Below are positions 6,919-14,241 of a DNA stretch of 20,930 bases, in pieces. Within the stretch, counting starts at the first letter, position 1, and each line of letters opens with the position of its first letter. The notes beneath the pieces were generated by a model. The model was not told where the DNA came from. It did no database searches and worked only from the letters and a program-made list of their open reading frames with translations. The position numbers and the translations under genes are program-made. This DNA comes from Acidisphaera sp035272265 (lineage in GTDB: Bacteria; Pseudomonadota; Alphaproteobacteria; Acetobacterales; Acetobacteraceae), in contig DATEQV010000190.1 in the NCBI GenBank assembly GCA_035272265.1, forward strand, positions 1 to 20,930, read 5' to 3'.

Positions 6919-8172
6919 TCAGCGGATGGTGAGCGGCTCCGGGGCGGGCAGCGGTGCGTGCGCCGCGTGACGCACCAGGCCGAGCAGGCCGAGAGCCACG
7001 ATCACGGCGCCACACAGCGAGACCGTCAGGCGCGGGCCGAACGCGGCGACGACGCTGGGCGATGCCGCCATCGCGACCAGCATCCCGGCATTGTTGGTCG
7101 CCATCCAGGCGCGCATGCCGGCCGCGACCTCGCCATGCGGCAGGATCATCTGCACCAGCGTGGCGCGCGGGATGTCGTTCATCGGGCCTCCCGCGCCGGC
7201 CAGTGCGCTCGCACCGCAGATCGCCGCAAGCCGCACGTGACCGCCCAGTCCGGCCGCGGCGCCGATCAGGACCAGTCCCATGCCGTTGACGAGGTTGCCG
7301 CTGAAGATCAGCGCTCCCGGCCGATGTGGAAGCGGGCGACTGCCGACGATCAGGTTTGCCGCGAGATTGCCCACGCCATAGCTCGCGATCGCGAGGCCGT
7401 AGTCGCCGATCCCGCCGCCGCCGCTCGCAGCCAGCGCCAACGGCAGACCGAGGAACATCGCCGCATACCATACGCCATTGAGAACACCTGTGGACTTCAG
7501 CAGGAACCCGAGCAGCGGATCGCGCCGCATCGCGGTGAAGCCGCGGCGCATCTGCACGAGCACGTTTCCCGGCACATGCGCGCGCACCGTGCCGCGCAGC
7601 CGTCCGATCCGCCACACCGCCAGCCCCGAGATCAGGAACGTCATGGCGTTCAATGCGAGAAAGGCGATCGGTGCCAGGATGCCCGATAGCGCCGCGATCA
7701 GCCCGGGGCCGGTCAGCCGCGCGATGCGCTCGGTCGCGTCGAACAGCGCGTTGGCAGCCGGCAGCTGGTTGCGATCCGGAACCAGCACCGGCAGCAGCGA
7801 TTGCAACGCGGGACGGAACACTGCCTGTCCGGCGGCGAGCACCACCACGGTGCCGACCAGTGCTGCGGCGGACGTGCGTCCCGTCGTCATCGCCGTCGCC
7901 ACCAGCAGAGCCAGTGCCAGCGCTCGCGCGGCGTCGGCGCCGATCATCATTGTGCGGTCGTCGCGGCGGTCGGCCCAGCCGCCGACCACCAGCGCCGTCG
8001 TCAGCGTCATGCTCGCCTGCAAGGCCGACAGATAGCCGGCGGCGGCACCCAGCGCTTCGACCGCGATCCAGGTGATCGCGACGTTGTACAGCTGGTCGCC
8101 GATCGCCGACGTCGCCAGTCCACTCCAGAGAAGTGCGATGGCCCGCTGCCGCAGCGGGCGCAGCAGCATCAT
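6919..8172 (-). CDS. MFS transporter, 12 transmembrane segments
   Basis: A 417-residue inner-membrane protein with about twelve hydrophobic helices, of the major facilitator superfamily, closest in style to the MFS_3/EntS-like exporters. Loop 2-3 carries the MFS signature as VVGGWADRRDDRTMMIGADAARALA (~62-86). Other segments include FRPALQSLLPVLVPDRNQLPAANALFDATERIARLTGPGL (~119-158), characteristic of this subgroup, and a C-terminal half with GGPMNDIPRATLVQM. The substrate cannot be told. The start ATG (followed by a second ATG codon) is only seven bases after the stop of the upstream flavin-reductase-like gene, so it is probably co-transcribed and translationally coupled with it. Confidence 0.9.
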   Translation of the reverse strand: MMLLRPLRQRAIALLWSGLATSAIGDQLYNVAITWIAVEALGAAAGYLSALQASMTLTTALVVGGWADRRDDRTMMIGADAARALALALLVATAMTTGRTSAAALVGTVVVLAAGQAVFRPALQSLLPVLVPDRNQLPAANALFDATERIARLTGPGLIAALSGILAPIAFLALNAMTFLISGLAVWRIGRLRGTVRAHVPGNVLVQMRRGFTAMRRDPLLGFLLKSTGVLNGVWYAAMFLGLPLALAASGGGGIGDYGLAIASYGVGNLAANLIVGSRPLPHRPGALIFSGNLVNGMGLVLIGAAAGLGGHVRLAAICGASALAGAGGPMNDIPRATLVQMILPHGEVAAGMRAWMATNNAGMLVAMAASPSVVAAFGPRLTVSLCGAVIVALGLLGLVRHAAHAPLPAPEPLTIR

Positions 8173-8179
8173 GCGACGG

Positions 8180-8811
8180 TCATTCCCGGCCGTGCCAATC
8201 CTTCACGTCGATTCGCGGCAGCTCGAAGCGGTCGGTGGTGCGCACGTACCAGCCGCGCCCGTGCATGCGCCCGATCAGGTCCAGCTTCGGCGTGTCGATG
8301 TAGCACTTGGCCGGATCGATCACCGCGTCGTCGCGCACGTGCATCGCCAGCACGCGGCCCACCACGATCGTGCGGTCGATGCCGACGTCCAGCAGCACCA
8401 GCCGTTCGCACTCCATGTTGACCGGACTTTCGGCGATGCGCGGCGGCTTCACCTTGGTGCTGGGGATCGGCGTCAGCCCCGCCTCGTGCAGCTCGTCGAT
8501 GGTGTGGTCGAACTCGATCGCGCTGATGTTCATCTGTGGCGCGCACGCCTCGTCCACCAGGTTGATCACGAACTGCCCGGTGCGGCGGATATTGTTGCCG
8601 GTGTCCTTGGCATCGCCCGGGCGGCGGCCGCCGATGCCGAAGCACACGATCGGCGGCGAGCCCGACATCGCGTTGAAGAACGAGAACGGCGCCGCGTTGA
8701 CCGCGCCCTTCTCGTCGATCGACGTCACCCAGGCGATCGGCCGCGGCACGACGGTGGCGACCAGCAGTTTGTAGTGTCGGTGGGGCTGAGCGCCTCCATG
8801 TCGAACAGCAT
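8180..8811 (-). pseudogene. Flavin reductase-like (FMN-binding split barrel) gene with a one-base frameshift near its start
   Basis: Encodes an FMN-binding split-barrel protein of the flavin reductase-like family (DIM6/NTAB type), which uses NAD(P)H to reduce flavin, or binds flavin, in the cytosol. The main open frame runs from 8749 (GTG) and already begins within the conserved PRPIAWVTSIDEKG; NAAPFSFFNAMSGSPPIVCFGIG and GQFVINLVDE follow. The usual N-terminus is present upstream in another frame. A strong AAGGAG (8823-8818) lies six bases before ATG 8811, which reads MLFDMEALSPTDT. Then one base is missing around 8774, after which YKLLVATVVPRPIAWV continues in the main frame. This is a genuine frameshift, a recent mutation, or a sequencing error. 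If translated only from GTG 8749, the protein lacks about 20 residues. The gene lies 32 bases after the hydrolase gene and 7 before the MFS gene. Confidence 0.83.
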
Positions 8812-8843
8812 CCTGTGCTCCTTGGGTCGTGCGGCAGCGGGCT

Positions 8844-9866
8844 TTACGGGCTGCAGCCCGGAATGTCGAACAGCGCGCTCAGTCCGCAAGGCGAGGTGAG
8901 CATCTTGTCGCCGTCATGTCCCACGCCGGGCACGTCGTGCTCCGTCTGATGCAAGCTGGCGCCGAAGCGCGCCCGCAAGGTATCGACATAGGCATGCCCG
9001 CGAGTGTAGCGGTACGGCCCCTGCGCTTCGGCCATGCAGGACTTGTCGAGCGCGGGGTGGTTCGGATTGGTGTCGAGCGTGCCCAGCAGATAGACCACGT
9101 CGCGGGCGGCATAGGCCGTCTCGATCGCGACGACGTCCTGTCCTGCCGCATACGGCGGCAGGTCGTGCATCCCATATTTCCAGCGGTCGTAGCCCGGGCA
9201 GGTTTTCGCGATGGCCGCGTCGGGCCGGTCGGCGGAGAACCACGCGTAGCTGCTCGGGTTGGCGACCACGTAGCGCACCGCGATCCCGCGTGCGCGCAGC
9301 GTCGTTTCCGCCTTGCCCAGCACTGCGTAGCGCTGCACTACCTGTGCGCCGGCAGAATGTCCGGCAATCACGACTTCCGTCAGATTCGGAAACAGCCGCC
9401 GATCCGACAGCCGCAACAGGATCGCGTCGAGCGCGCCGAACGAGCTCGCATGCGTCGGACCGTGCGCCGGTTCGCCGCCTTCCCAGTCGTCGTACGACCA
9501 GTGCAGCGACCGGTCGGAGAGGTGATTTGCCGGCAGGTCGATTCCGGCGAGGAACTGCGGCGCGATCATCAGGCTCGCGCTTCCGGCCGGGCCCGCCGCC
9601 GCCTGTGCCTTCAGCGCGGAGGCGAAATAGACGTCCGCGTTGCGCAGCAGTCCGTGCAGCACCAGCACGCCGCGCTTCACACCGGGCAGCGGTGCGGACC
9701 AGTCGCGCGAGACGTACACCGGCAGCTCCGCGTTGCCGACCGCCACACGCTGATCGCCGACCGCGGCCACGGGACGATGGTGCGGATCGGTCTCCTCCGC
9801 TGCGCGCGCCGCCGCGACGGGCGCGAGCACCGCCAGCAACGTCGCGATCCAGCGTATCGCGCGCAT
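8844..9866 (-). CDS. Exported alpha/beta hydrolase
   Basis: A 340-residue protein starting at ATG 9866. This start is preferred over the longer open frame because a strong GGGAGGA site lies just upstream and the protein then begins with a clear signal peptide: MRAIRW, a hydrophobic core, and cleavage near ARA-AEE at residues ~21-24. The mature part has an alpha/beta hydrolase pattern: LVLHGLLRNADVYF (68-81, oxyanion region), nucleophile elbow GHSAGAQ (Ser171), a likely acid in LLGTLDTN (Asp265) and the histidine in GVGHDGDKM (His317). Several cysteines (e.g. 223, 277, 327, 338) suggest disulfides in the periplasm. The substrate is unknown. It is the first gene of a probable operon with the flavin-reductase-like and MFS genes. 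Confidence 0.86.
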   Translation of the reverse strand: MRAIRWIATLLAVLAPVAAARAAEETDPHHRPVAAVGDQRVAVGNAELPVYVSRDWSAPLPGVKRGVLVLHGLLRNADVYFASALKAQAAAGPAGSASLMIAPQFLAGIDLPANHLSDRSLHWSYDDWEGGEPAHGPTHASSFGALDAILLRLSDRRLFPNLTEVVIAGHSAGAQVVQRYAVLGKAETTLRARGIAVRYVVANPSSYAWFSADRPDAAIAKTCPGYDRWKYGMHDLPPYAAGQDVVAIETAYAARDVVYLLGTLDTNPNHPALDKSCMAEAQGPYRYTRGHAYVDTLRARFGASLHQTEHDVPGVGHDGDKMLTSPCGLSALFDIPGCSP

Positions 9867-9880
9867 TCCGTCCTCCCTTG

Positions 9881-9900
9881 CGTAAAGCTGCAACTTTACG
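9881..9900. promoter_or_regulatory. 20-bp near-perfect palindrome, candidate operator
   Basis: The sequence CGTAAAGCTGCAACTTTACG has arms CGTAAAG and CTTTACG around a central TGCA; 18 of 20 positions are symmetric. It sits 15 bases upstream of the hydrolase ATG, next to its ribosome-binding site, where a repressor dimer could block the three-gene operon. The cognate regulator is not in the window, and the assignment as an operator is inference. Confidence 0.5.
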
Positions 9901-9957
9901 GACCGGCTGTCGGGCGGTCGAGTTGGCCTCATATCAAGTCCCGGACACGCCGAATCC

Positions 9958-10053
9958 CGTCATTGCGAGGAGCGAAGCGACGTGGCAATCCAGGGCCGCG
10001 CGGCAGGCGCTTGTCACGCGGCCCTGGATCGCCACGCTTCGCTCGCGATGACG
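9958..10053. repeat. Composite palindromic intergenic repeat, copy A
   Basis: Outer arms CGTCATTGCGAG (9958-9969) and CTCGCGATGACG (10042-10053), and core arms GTGGCAATCCAGGGCCGCG (9982-10000) and CGCGGCCCTGGATCGCCAC (10017-10035), form one long imperfect hairpin. The segments between outer and core arms pair with each other (AGCGAAGC with GCTTCGCT). It lies between the EamA gene stop and the hydrolase operon, so it may act as a transcription barrier or mRNA-stabilising structure. The same core occurs in reverse orientation at 19297-19411. Confidence 0.88.
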
Positions 10054-10079
10054 GTGGGACTCCGGTCGTCAACTCGAGA

Positions 10080-10931
10080 TCAACGCGCCGCACCGAGGCA
10101 GGCAAGTCCGCCCAGGATCACCACCAGTCCGCCCCATTGATGCGGTGCCACCTTCTCGTCGAGCGCCACGCGCGCGATCAGCACCGCGACACCGCTGGCC
10201 AGCGACGACAGCACCGTCACGACCGCCACGGCACCGGTCGCCAGCCCCGCGCTGAACGCGACGTAGGCCACGACACCCAAAACCCCGATGCCGGTCAGGA
10301 TCGCCCGCGTCCCTGCAGGCGGCAGGGTCAGGCTGCCGCGGCCGAACAGCAGCAGCAATGTCGGCACGCCGGACACGTAGTACAGCCACACCGGCAGCAC
10401 CGCGCCGAGGCTCGGCACCGCGAGCGCGCCCTGCAGCCAGAATCCGAACCCGTAGCCGAGCGACGCGGCCAGCGCCCAGCCCAGCCCGCTGTGCGTCCGC
10501 CCCGCGTGCTGTGCGCCGCGCGGCGGCACCGCCATCAGCGCCACGCCCGCCACCGTCACCGCGATCCCCGTCCAGCCGAGCAGGCCGATCGTCTCGCCCG
10601 ACACATCAGCGAGTAACGCCGTGACAGCGCCGTAGCTCGCGGTGACGGGCGAGACGACGATCAGCCGCCCGGTGCTCAACCCCCGGAACAGCGCATAGGT
10701 CCCGGCAAGCAGCACCTGCGACGAGCCGATGCCCGCGATCCACGCAAGCGCCGGCGCGTCGTGCGGCAGGCGGACCGGCGCCGCGGCCAGATAGATCGTC
10801 AGCAGCACCACCGCCGGCATCTGCCCGTACAGCATGGCGCGCGCCACGCCGACATGCCGGCTGCCGATGCGGCCGAGGACGTCGGTGGCGCCCCAGAACA
10901 GGGCCGCGGTCAGGCCGAGGATGATCGCCAC
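10080..10931 (-). CDS. EamA/DMT-family transporter
   Basis: A 283-residue inner-membrane protein with about ten hydrophobic helices in two EamA halves, as in RhaT/YdcZ-like drug/metabolite transporters. The first half begins MAIILGLTAALFWGATDVLGRIGSRHVG, the classic start of an EamA repeat (small residues and FWG in helix 1), with LSTGRLIVVSPVTASYGAVTALLA at ~84-107. The second half begins LGWALAASLGYGFGFWLQG (~150-168) and ends ALDEKVAPHQWGGLVVILGGLACLG, matching the usual gE.....q..G..lI..G end of the family. The substrate is unknown. It is 30 bases downstream of a D-2-hydroxyacid dehydrogenase gene on the same strand and could belong to its transcript, perhaps moving an organic acid. Confidence 0.88.
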   Translation of the reverse strand: MAIILGLTAALFWGATDVLGRIGSRHVGVARAMLYGQMPAVVLLTIYLAAAPVRLPHDAPALAWIAGIGSSQVLLAGTYALFRGLSTGRLIVVSPVTASYGAVTALLADVSGETIGLLGWTGIAVTVAGVALMAVPPRGAQHAGRTHSGLGWALAASLGYGFGFWLQGALAVPSLGAVLPVWLYYVSGVPTLLLLFGRGSLTLPPAGTRAILTGIGVLGVVAYVAFSAGLATGAVAVVTVLSSLASGVAVLIARVALDEKVAPHQWGGLVVILGGLACLGAAR

Positions 10932-10961
10932 GCAGCGCCGCCGGCCGGCCGCGCGCTGGCG

Positions 10962-11924
10962 TTACTGGACGAGGTTCGCGGGCGTCCGACCGGCGAGCGC
11001 GGCGCCGATTCCGTCCAGCACCAGATTGCCCATCCGGTCCCGTGTCCCCATCGTCGCACTGCCGAGATGCGGCAGCAGCACGACGCTCTCCAGCTCCATA
11101 TACGCGGGGTTCAGGTTCGGCTCGTTGTTGTAGACATCCAGCCCCGCCGCCGCGACGTGGCCGCTGCGCAGTGCGGCGATCAGCGCCTCGTCGTCGATCA
11201 GCGTGCCGCGCGCCGCATTCGCCACCACCGCGCCGCGCGGCAGCAGCGCGATACGCTTGGCGTTCAGCCAATGCCGCGTGCCCTCGCCGCCGGGTGCGTT
11301 CAACGACAGGATCTCGCAGGCCGGCAGGAAGCTCTCGTCGGTCGTGTGATACGTCGCACCCTCCTCGAGCTCGACCGGCAGGCGCGAGACGTCGCGGTAG
11401 TGCACCTCCATCGCCAAGCCCCGCGCGAGCTTCGCCAGCTCGCGGCCGATGCGGCCCATGCCGAAGATGCCGATGCGCCGCCCGACCACGCCTTGCCCCA
11501 TCAGCTGCGTCGGCGCCCAGCCTGCCCATTTGCCGCTACGCACCAGCCGCTCGCCTTCGCCCGCGCGCCGCGCGGCCATCAGGATCAGCAATAGCGCGCA
11601 TTCGGCGGTGGAGACCGACAGCACGTCGGGCGTGTTCACCACCGGGATGCGGCGGGCGCGGGCGGCGGCGATGTCGATGTGGTCGAAGCCGACGCTGAAC
11701 GTGCCGATCACCCGCACGCTGTCCGGCAACGCGGCGATCGTTTCCGCCGACAGCTTCTCGGCCGGGGAGCACAGCACGGCATCGGCCCCCTGCGCGCCGC
11801 GCAAAATCTGCTCGGGCGTCACCACCGCATCGTCGGGCGACAGGCGGGCGTCGTATTCGCGTTTCGCGCGCGCCTCGATCGACGGCGGCAGCCTTCGGGT
11901 GACGTACAGGACGGGTTTGCTCAT
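10962..11924 (-). CDS. D-2-hydroxyacid dehydrogenase (glyoxylate/hydroxypyruvate reductase-like), copy 2
   Basis: Cytosolic NAD(P)H-dependent reductase of 2-oxo acids to D-2-hydroxyacids. With ATG 11924 the protein has 320 residues, the usual family length; an earlier in-frame ATG at 11942 would overlap the upstream gene's stop and lacks support. The Rossmann motif GMGRIG is at 155-160. The catalytic residues are all present: Arg239 in NAARGTLIDDEAL, Glu268 in LDVYNNEP and His286 in LLPHLGSAT. The N-terminal substrate domain has FSVGFDHIDIAAA. It begins 8 bases after the stop of a paralogue with which it aligns essentially without gaps. The exact substrate (glyoxylate, hydroxypyruvate or a larger oxo-acid) cannot be read from sequence. 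Confidence 0.93.
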   Translation of the reverse strand: MSKPVLYVTRRLPPSIEARAKREYDARLSPDDAVVTPEQILRGAQGADAVLCSPAEKLSAETIAALPDSVRVIGTFSVGFDHIDIAAARARRIPVVNTPDVLSVSTAECALLLILMAARRAGEGERLVRSGKWAGWAPTQLMGQGVVGRRIGIFGMGRIGRELAKLARGLAMEVHYRDVSRLPVELEEGATYHTTDESFLPACEILSLNAPGGEGTRHWLNAKRIALLPRGAVVANAARGTLIDDEALIAALRSGHVAAAGLDVYNNEPNLNPAYMELESVVLLPHLGSATMGTRDRMGNLVLDGIGAALAGRTPANLVQ

Positions 11925-11932
11925 GGACTCTC

Positions 11933-12898
11933 TCAGCGCCACAGGGGATCGATCGGCGGCCGGCCGGACAGCACCGCCTCGACGTTGTCGAGCGCGCGGT
12001 TGCCCATCGCGTTGCGCGTCTCCAGCGTGGCACTCCCCATGTGCGGGGTGAGGAATACGTTCGGCAGGTCGCGCAGGCGCAGGTCGAAGTCTGGCTCGCT
12101 TCGGAACACGTCCAGCCCGGCGGCGGCGAGCTGGCCCGATTGCAGAGCCTCGATCAGCGCGTCCTCGTCGACCAGCGTGCCTCGCGCGGCGTTCACCAGC
12201 ACCGCGCCGCGTGGCAGCATCCCGATGCGCGCGCGGTTCATCATCTTGTCATTCGCCGCACCGCCCGGCGCGTGCAGCGTGACGATGTCGACGTTGGGCA
12301 GCATGTCCTCGATGGTCGGATGGTGGATCGCGCCTTTCTCCAGTTCCGGTGGCAGGCGGGAGAGGTTGGTGTAGTGCACCTCCATCTCGAAGCCGCGTGC
12401 GCGCTGCGCCACCGCGCGGCCGATGCGGCCCATGCCGATGATGCCCAGCCGTTTGCCGGTCACCTCGATGCCCAGCATCTCGTGCTGAGCGAACCGGCGC
12501 CGCCAGCCCTCGCGCATGATCGTGAGGTATTCGGCCGCTCGCCGGCACGCCGCGAGCACCAGGAAGAAGCTCAGATCGGCGGTGGCGTTGGTCAGCACGT
12601 CGGGCGTGTTGGTGACAACCAGCCCGCGCGTCTGCGCCGCCGCCACGTCGATGTGATCGAAGCCGACGCTGCTGGTCGCCGCCACCCGCAACGCCGGCGG
12701 CAGCCGGCCGATCTCGTCGGCATTCAGCTTCAGCGACGAGGTGAACACCAGCCCCTCGGCCTGGTGTTTCGTGGTCGCCTCGATCGCTTCGTCGGCAGTC
12801 ATGTCCGCCGCGGCGGCCACGACCGCGTCGAATGCGGTGCGGGCTCGCGCGACGACCGCGTCGGTCACGCGGCAGGCGACGACCACGCGAGGTTTCAT
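11933..12898 (-). CDS. D-2-hydroxyacid dehydrogenase, copy 1
   Basis: A 321-residue paralogue of the next gene downstream, with the same fold and key residues at the same positions: GMGRIG at 155-160, Arg239 (NAARGTLVDEDAL), Glu268 (LDVFRSEP) and His286 (LTPHMGSAT). The frame is open to 13036, but ATG 12898 is preferred because GGAG-type ribosome-binding sequence lies immediately upstream and the family N-terminus (MKPRVVVACRVTDAVV) starts there. It is first in a probable dehydrogenase-dehydrogenase-EamA transcript and is divergent from the M20 amidohydrolase operon across an 83-base gap. It would reduce a 2-oxo acid with NAD(P)H. The two copies differ most in the ~15-residue segment near 128-142 and in the C-terminus, so their substrates may differ. 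Confidence 0.93.
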   Translation of the reverse strand: MKPRVVVACRVTDAVVARARTAFDAVVAAAADMTADEAIEATTKHQAEGLVFTSSLKLNADEIGRLPPALRVAATSSVGFDHIDVAAAQTRGLVVTNTPDVLTNATADLSFFLVLAACRRAAEYLTIMREGWRRRFAQHEMLGIEVTGKRLGIIGMGRIGRAVAQRARGFEMEVHYTNLSRLPPELEKGAIHHPTIEDMLPNVDIVTLHAPGGAANDKMMNRARIGMLPRGAVLVNAARGTLVDEDALIEALQSGQLAAAGLDVFRSEPDFDLRLRDLPNVFLTPHMGSATLETRNAMGNRALDNVEAVLSGRPPIDPLWR

Positions 12899-12921
12899 CG
12901 GCTTCTCCTCCATCCGGCCGG

Positions 12922-12934
12922 GGCCATGATGGCC
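12922..12934. promoter_or_regulatory. 13-bp palindrome in the divergent intergenic region
   Basis: GGCCAT-G-ATGGCC lies in the 83-base gap between the divergent dehydrogenase and amidohydrolase genes. That is a place where a shared operator would be expected, but the motif is short and GC-rich and could be chance. I see no clear -35/-10 pair for either direction here. Confidence 0.25.
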
Positions 12935-12981
12935 GCTCGCCCGGTGTTGCGAAAGGGGCGGCGGGCGCGCACGGTTCTGCC

Positions 12982-14241
12982 ATGCGCGCCAACCTGATGC
13001 CCGACATCGCCTTGGCCGAACGCCTGTTCGTCGCACTGCGCGACGCCAGCCGCGACGGCGAGGGTGTCACGCGCGACGCCTACGGCCCCGGCGAGCAGCG
13101 CGCCCACGCGATCGTGCGCGAGGCGGCGGAGGCGGCCGGCCTCGAGGTCGCCGTCGACCACGCCGGCAACCTGCTGATGACGCTGCCCGGCGCGAATGCC
13201 GGCGCCGGGCGTATCGTGCTCGGCAGCCACCTCGACAGCGTCCGCCAGGGCGGCAACTACGACGGCGCGGCGGGCGTGCTGGCGGCCCTCGCCGTCGCCG
13301 CCGCGATGCAGCGCGCCGGCATCCGGCCTGCGCGCAGCGTGACGGTCGCGGCGGTGCGGGCCGAGGAAGCCGGCGCCTGGTTCCCGACCAGCTATCCGGG
13401 GAGCCGCATGGCGCTCGGCACGCTGCCCACGGAGGCGCTGGACATACGCCGCACCGACACCGGCCGCACGCTCGCCCAGCACATGCGCGATTGCGGCTTC
13501 GATCCGGACGCGGTGCGCGCCGGCGCGTCGTCGTTGCGGGATACCGTCGCCTATCTGGAGATGCACATCGAGCAGGGCCCGGTGCTGGAGGCCGCCGAGA
13601 TCCCCGTCGGCATCGTCACCGGCATCCCCGGCTCGCGCCGGCTGCGCGAGGCGCGCGTCATCGGCGAAACCAACCACTCCGGCGCCACGCCGCGCGCGCA
13701 CCGCCGCGACGCTGCCCTCGCGGCGGCCGAACTGGCGGTGCGGCTCGACGCGCACTGGGCGGCGCTGGACGCGCAGGGACATCAGCTCGTCTGCACGTTC
13801 TGCACGCTGGGCACCACGCCGTCGGCCGATTTCGGCAAGGTTGCGGGCGAGGCGGCATTCTCGCTGGACGTCCGCAGCGTCGATCCCGAGAGCGTCGACG
13901 CCATCTTTGCCGAACTGCACCGCCTCGTGCCCGAAATCGAACGCTCTCGCGGCGTGCGTTTCGAGCTCGGCGCGGAGAGCGGCAGCCCCGCGACCCCGCT
14001 CGATGACGGCATCCAGGCCGGGCTGCGCGCCGCCGCGCAGTCGATCGGGGTTCCGTGCCGCACGATGCCGTCGGGCGGCGGTCACGACGCGGCGGCCTTC
14101 ATGCAGGCGGGTATCCCGGCCGGGATGATGTTCGTGCGCAACCAGAACGGCAGCCACAACCCGCACGAGGCGATGCGGATGCAGGACTTCGCCGATGCCT
14201 GCGCGGTCATGCTGCGCTGGACGCTGGAGGCCGCAGGCTGA
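12982..14241 (+). CDS. M20-family amidohydrolase (N-carbamoyl-L-amino acid hydrolase / allantoate amidohydrolase type)
   Basis: Cytosolic binuclear zinc hydrolase that removes the carbamoyl group (CO2 and ammonia) from N-carbamoyl amino acids or ureido acids. The 419-residue length fits. Zinc-ligand candidates in the expected order are His83 (GSHLDSV), Asp94 (NYDGAAG), Glu129 of RAEEAG (with Glu128 as catalytic base), His195 (EMHIEQGPVLE) and His392 (NGSHNPHE). The dimerisation domain contains GETNHSGATP (228-237). The start ATG 12982 puts a normal N-terminus ahead of the catalytic domain; the Shine-Dalgarno is weak and ATG 12997 is an alternative. Its stop overlaps the start of the oxidoreductase gene by four bases. 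The precise substrate (N-carbamoyl amino acid, N-carbamoylsarcosine, allantoate or beta-ureidopropionate) is undetermined. Confidence 0.9.
   Translation: MRANLMPDIALAERLFVALRDASRDGEGVTRDAYGPGEQRAHAIVREAAEAAGLEVAVDHAGNLLMTLPGANAGAGRIVLGSHLDSVRQGGNYDGAAGVLAALAVAAAMQRAGIRPARSVTVAAVRAEEAGAWFPTSYPGSRMALGTLPTEALDIRRTDTGRTLAQHMRDCGFDPDAVRAGASSLRDTVAYLEMHIEQGPVLEAAEIPVGIVTGIPGSRRLREARVIGETNHSGATPRAHRRDAALAAAELAVRLDAHWAALDAQGHQLVCTFCTLGTTPSADFGKVAGEAAFSLDVRSVDPESVDAIFAELHRLVPEIERSRGVRFELGAESGSPATPLDDGIQAGLRAAAQSIGVPCRTMPSGGGHDAAAFMQAGIPAGMMFVRNQNGSHNPHEAMRMQDFADACAVMLRWTLEAAG
14225..14230 (+). promoter_or_regulatory. Ribosome-binding site supporting a CTG start
   Basis: TGGAGG at 14225-14230 lies seven bases before CTG 14238, exactly where a start is needed for the FAD-dependent oxidoreductase. 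It is inside the 3' end of the M20 gene, so it also serves coding, but its position supports initiation at CTG. Confidence 0.55.

Noticed and set aside
8847..8860. 14-bp perfect palindrome CGGGCTGCAGCCCG
   Set aside because: It lies within the last codons of the hydrolase gene, has no loop and no T-run, and is explained by GC-rich coding sequence.
8829..10616. 595-aa plus-strand open frame
   Set aside because: It crosses three minus-strand genes and repeat copy A; the opposing genes have signal peptide, catalytic and membrane patterns, and this frame has none.
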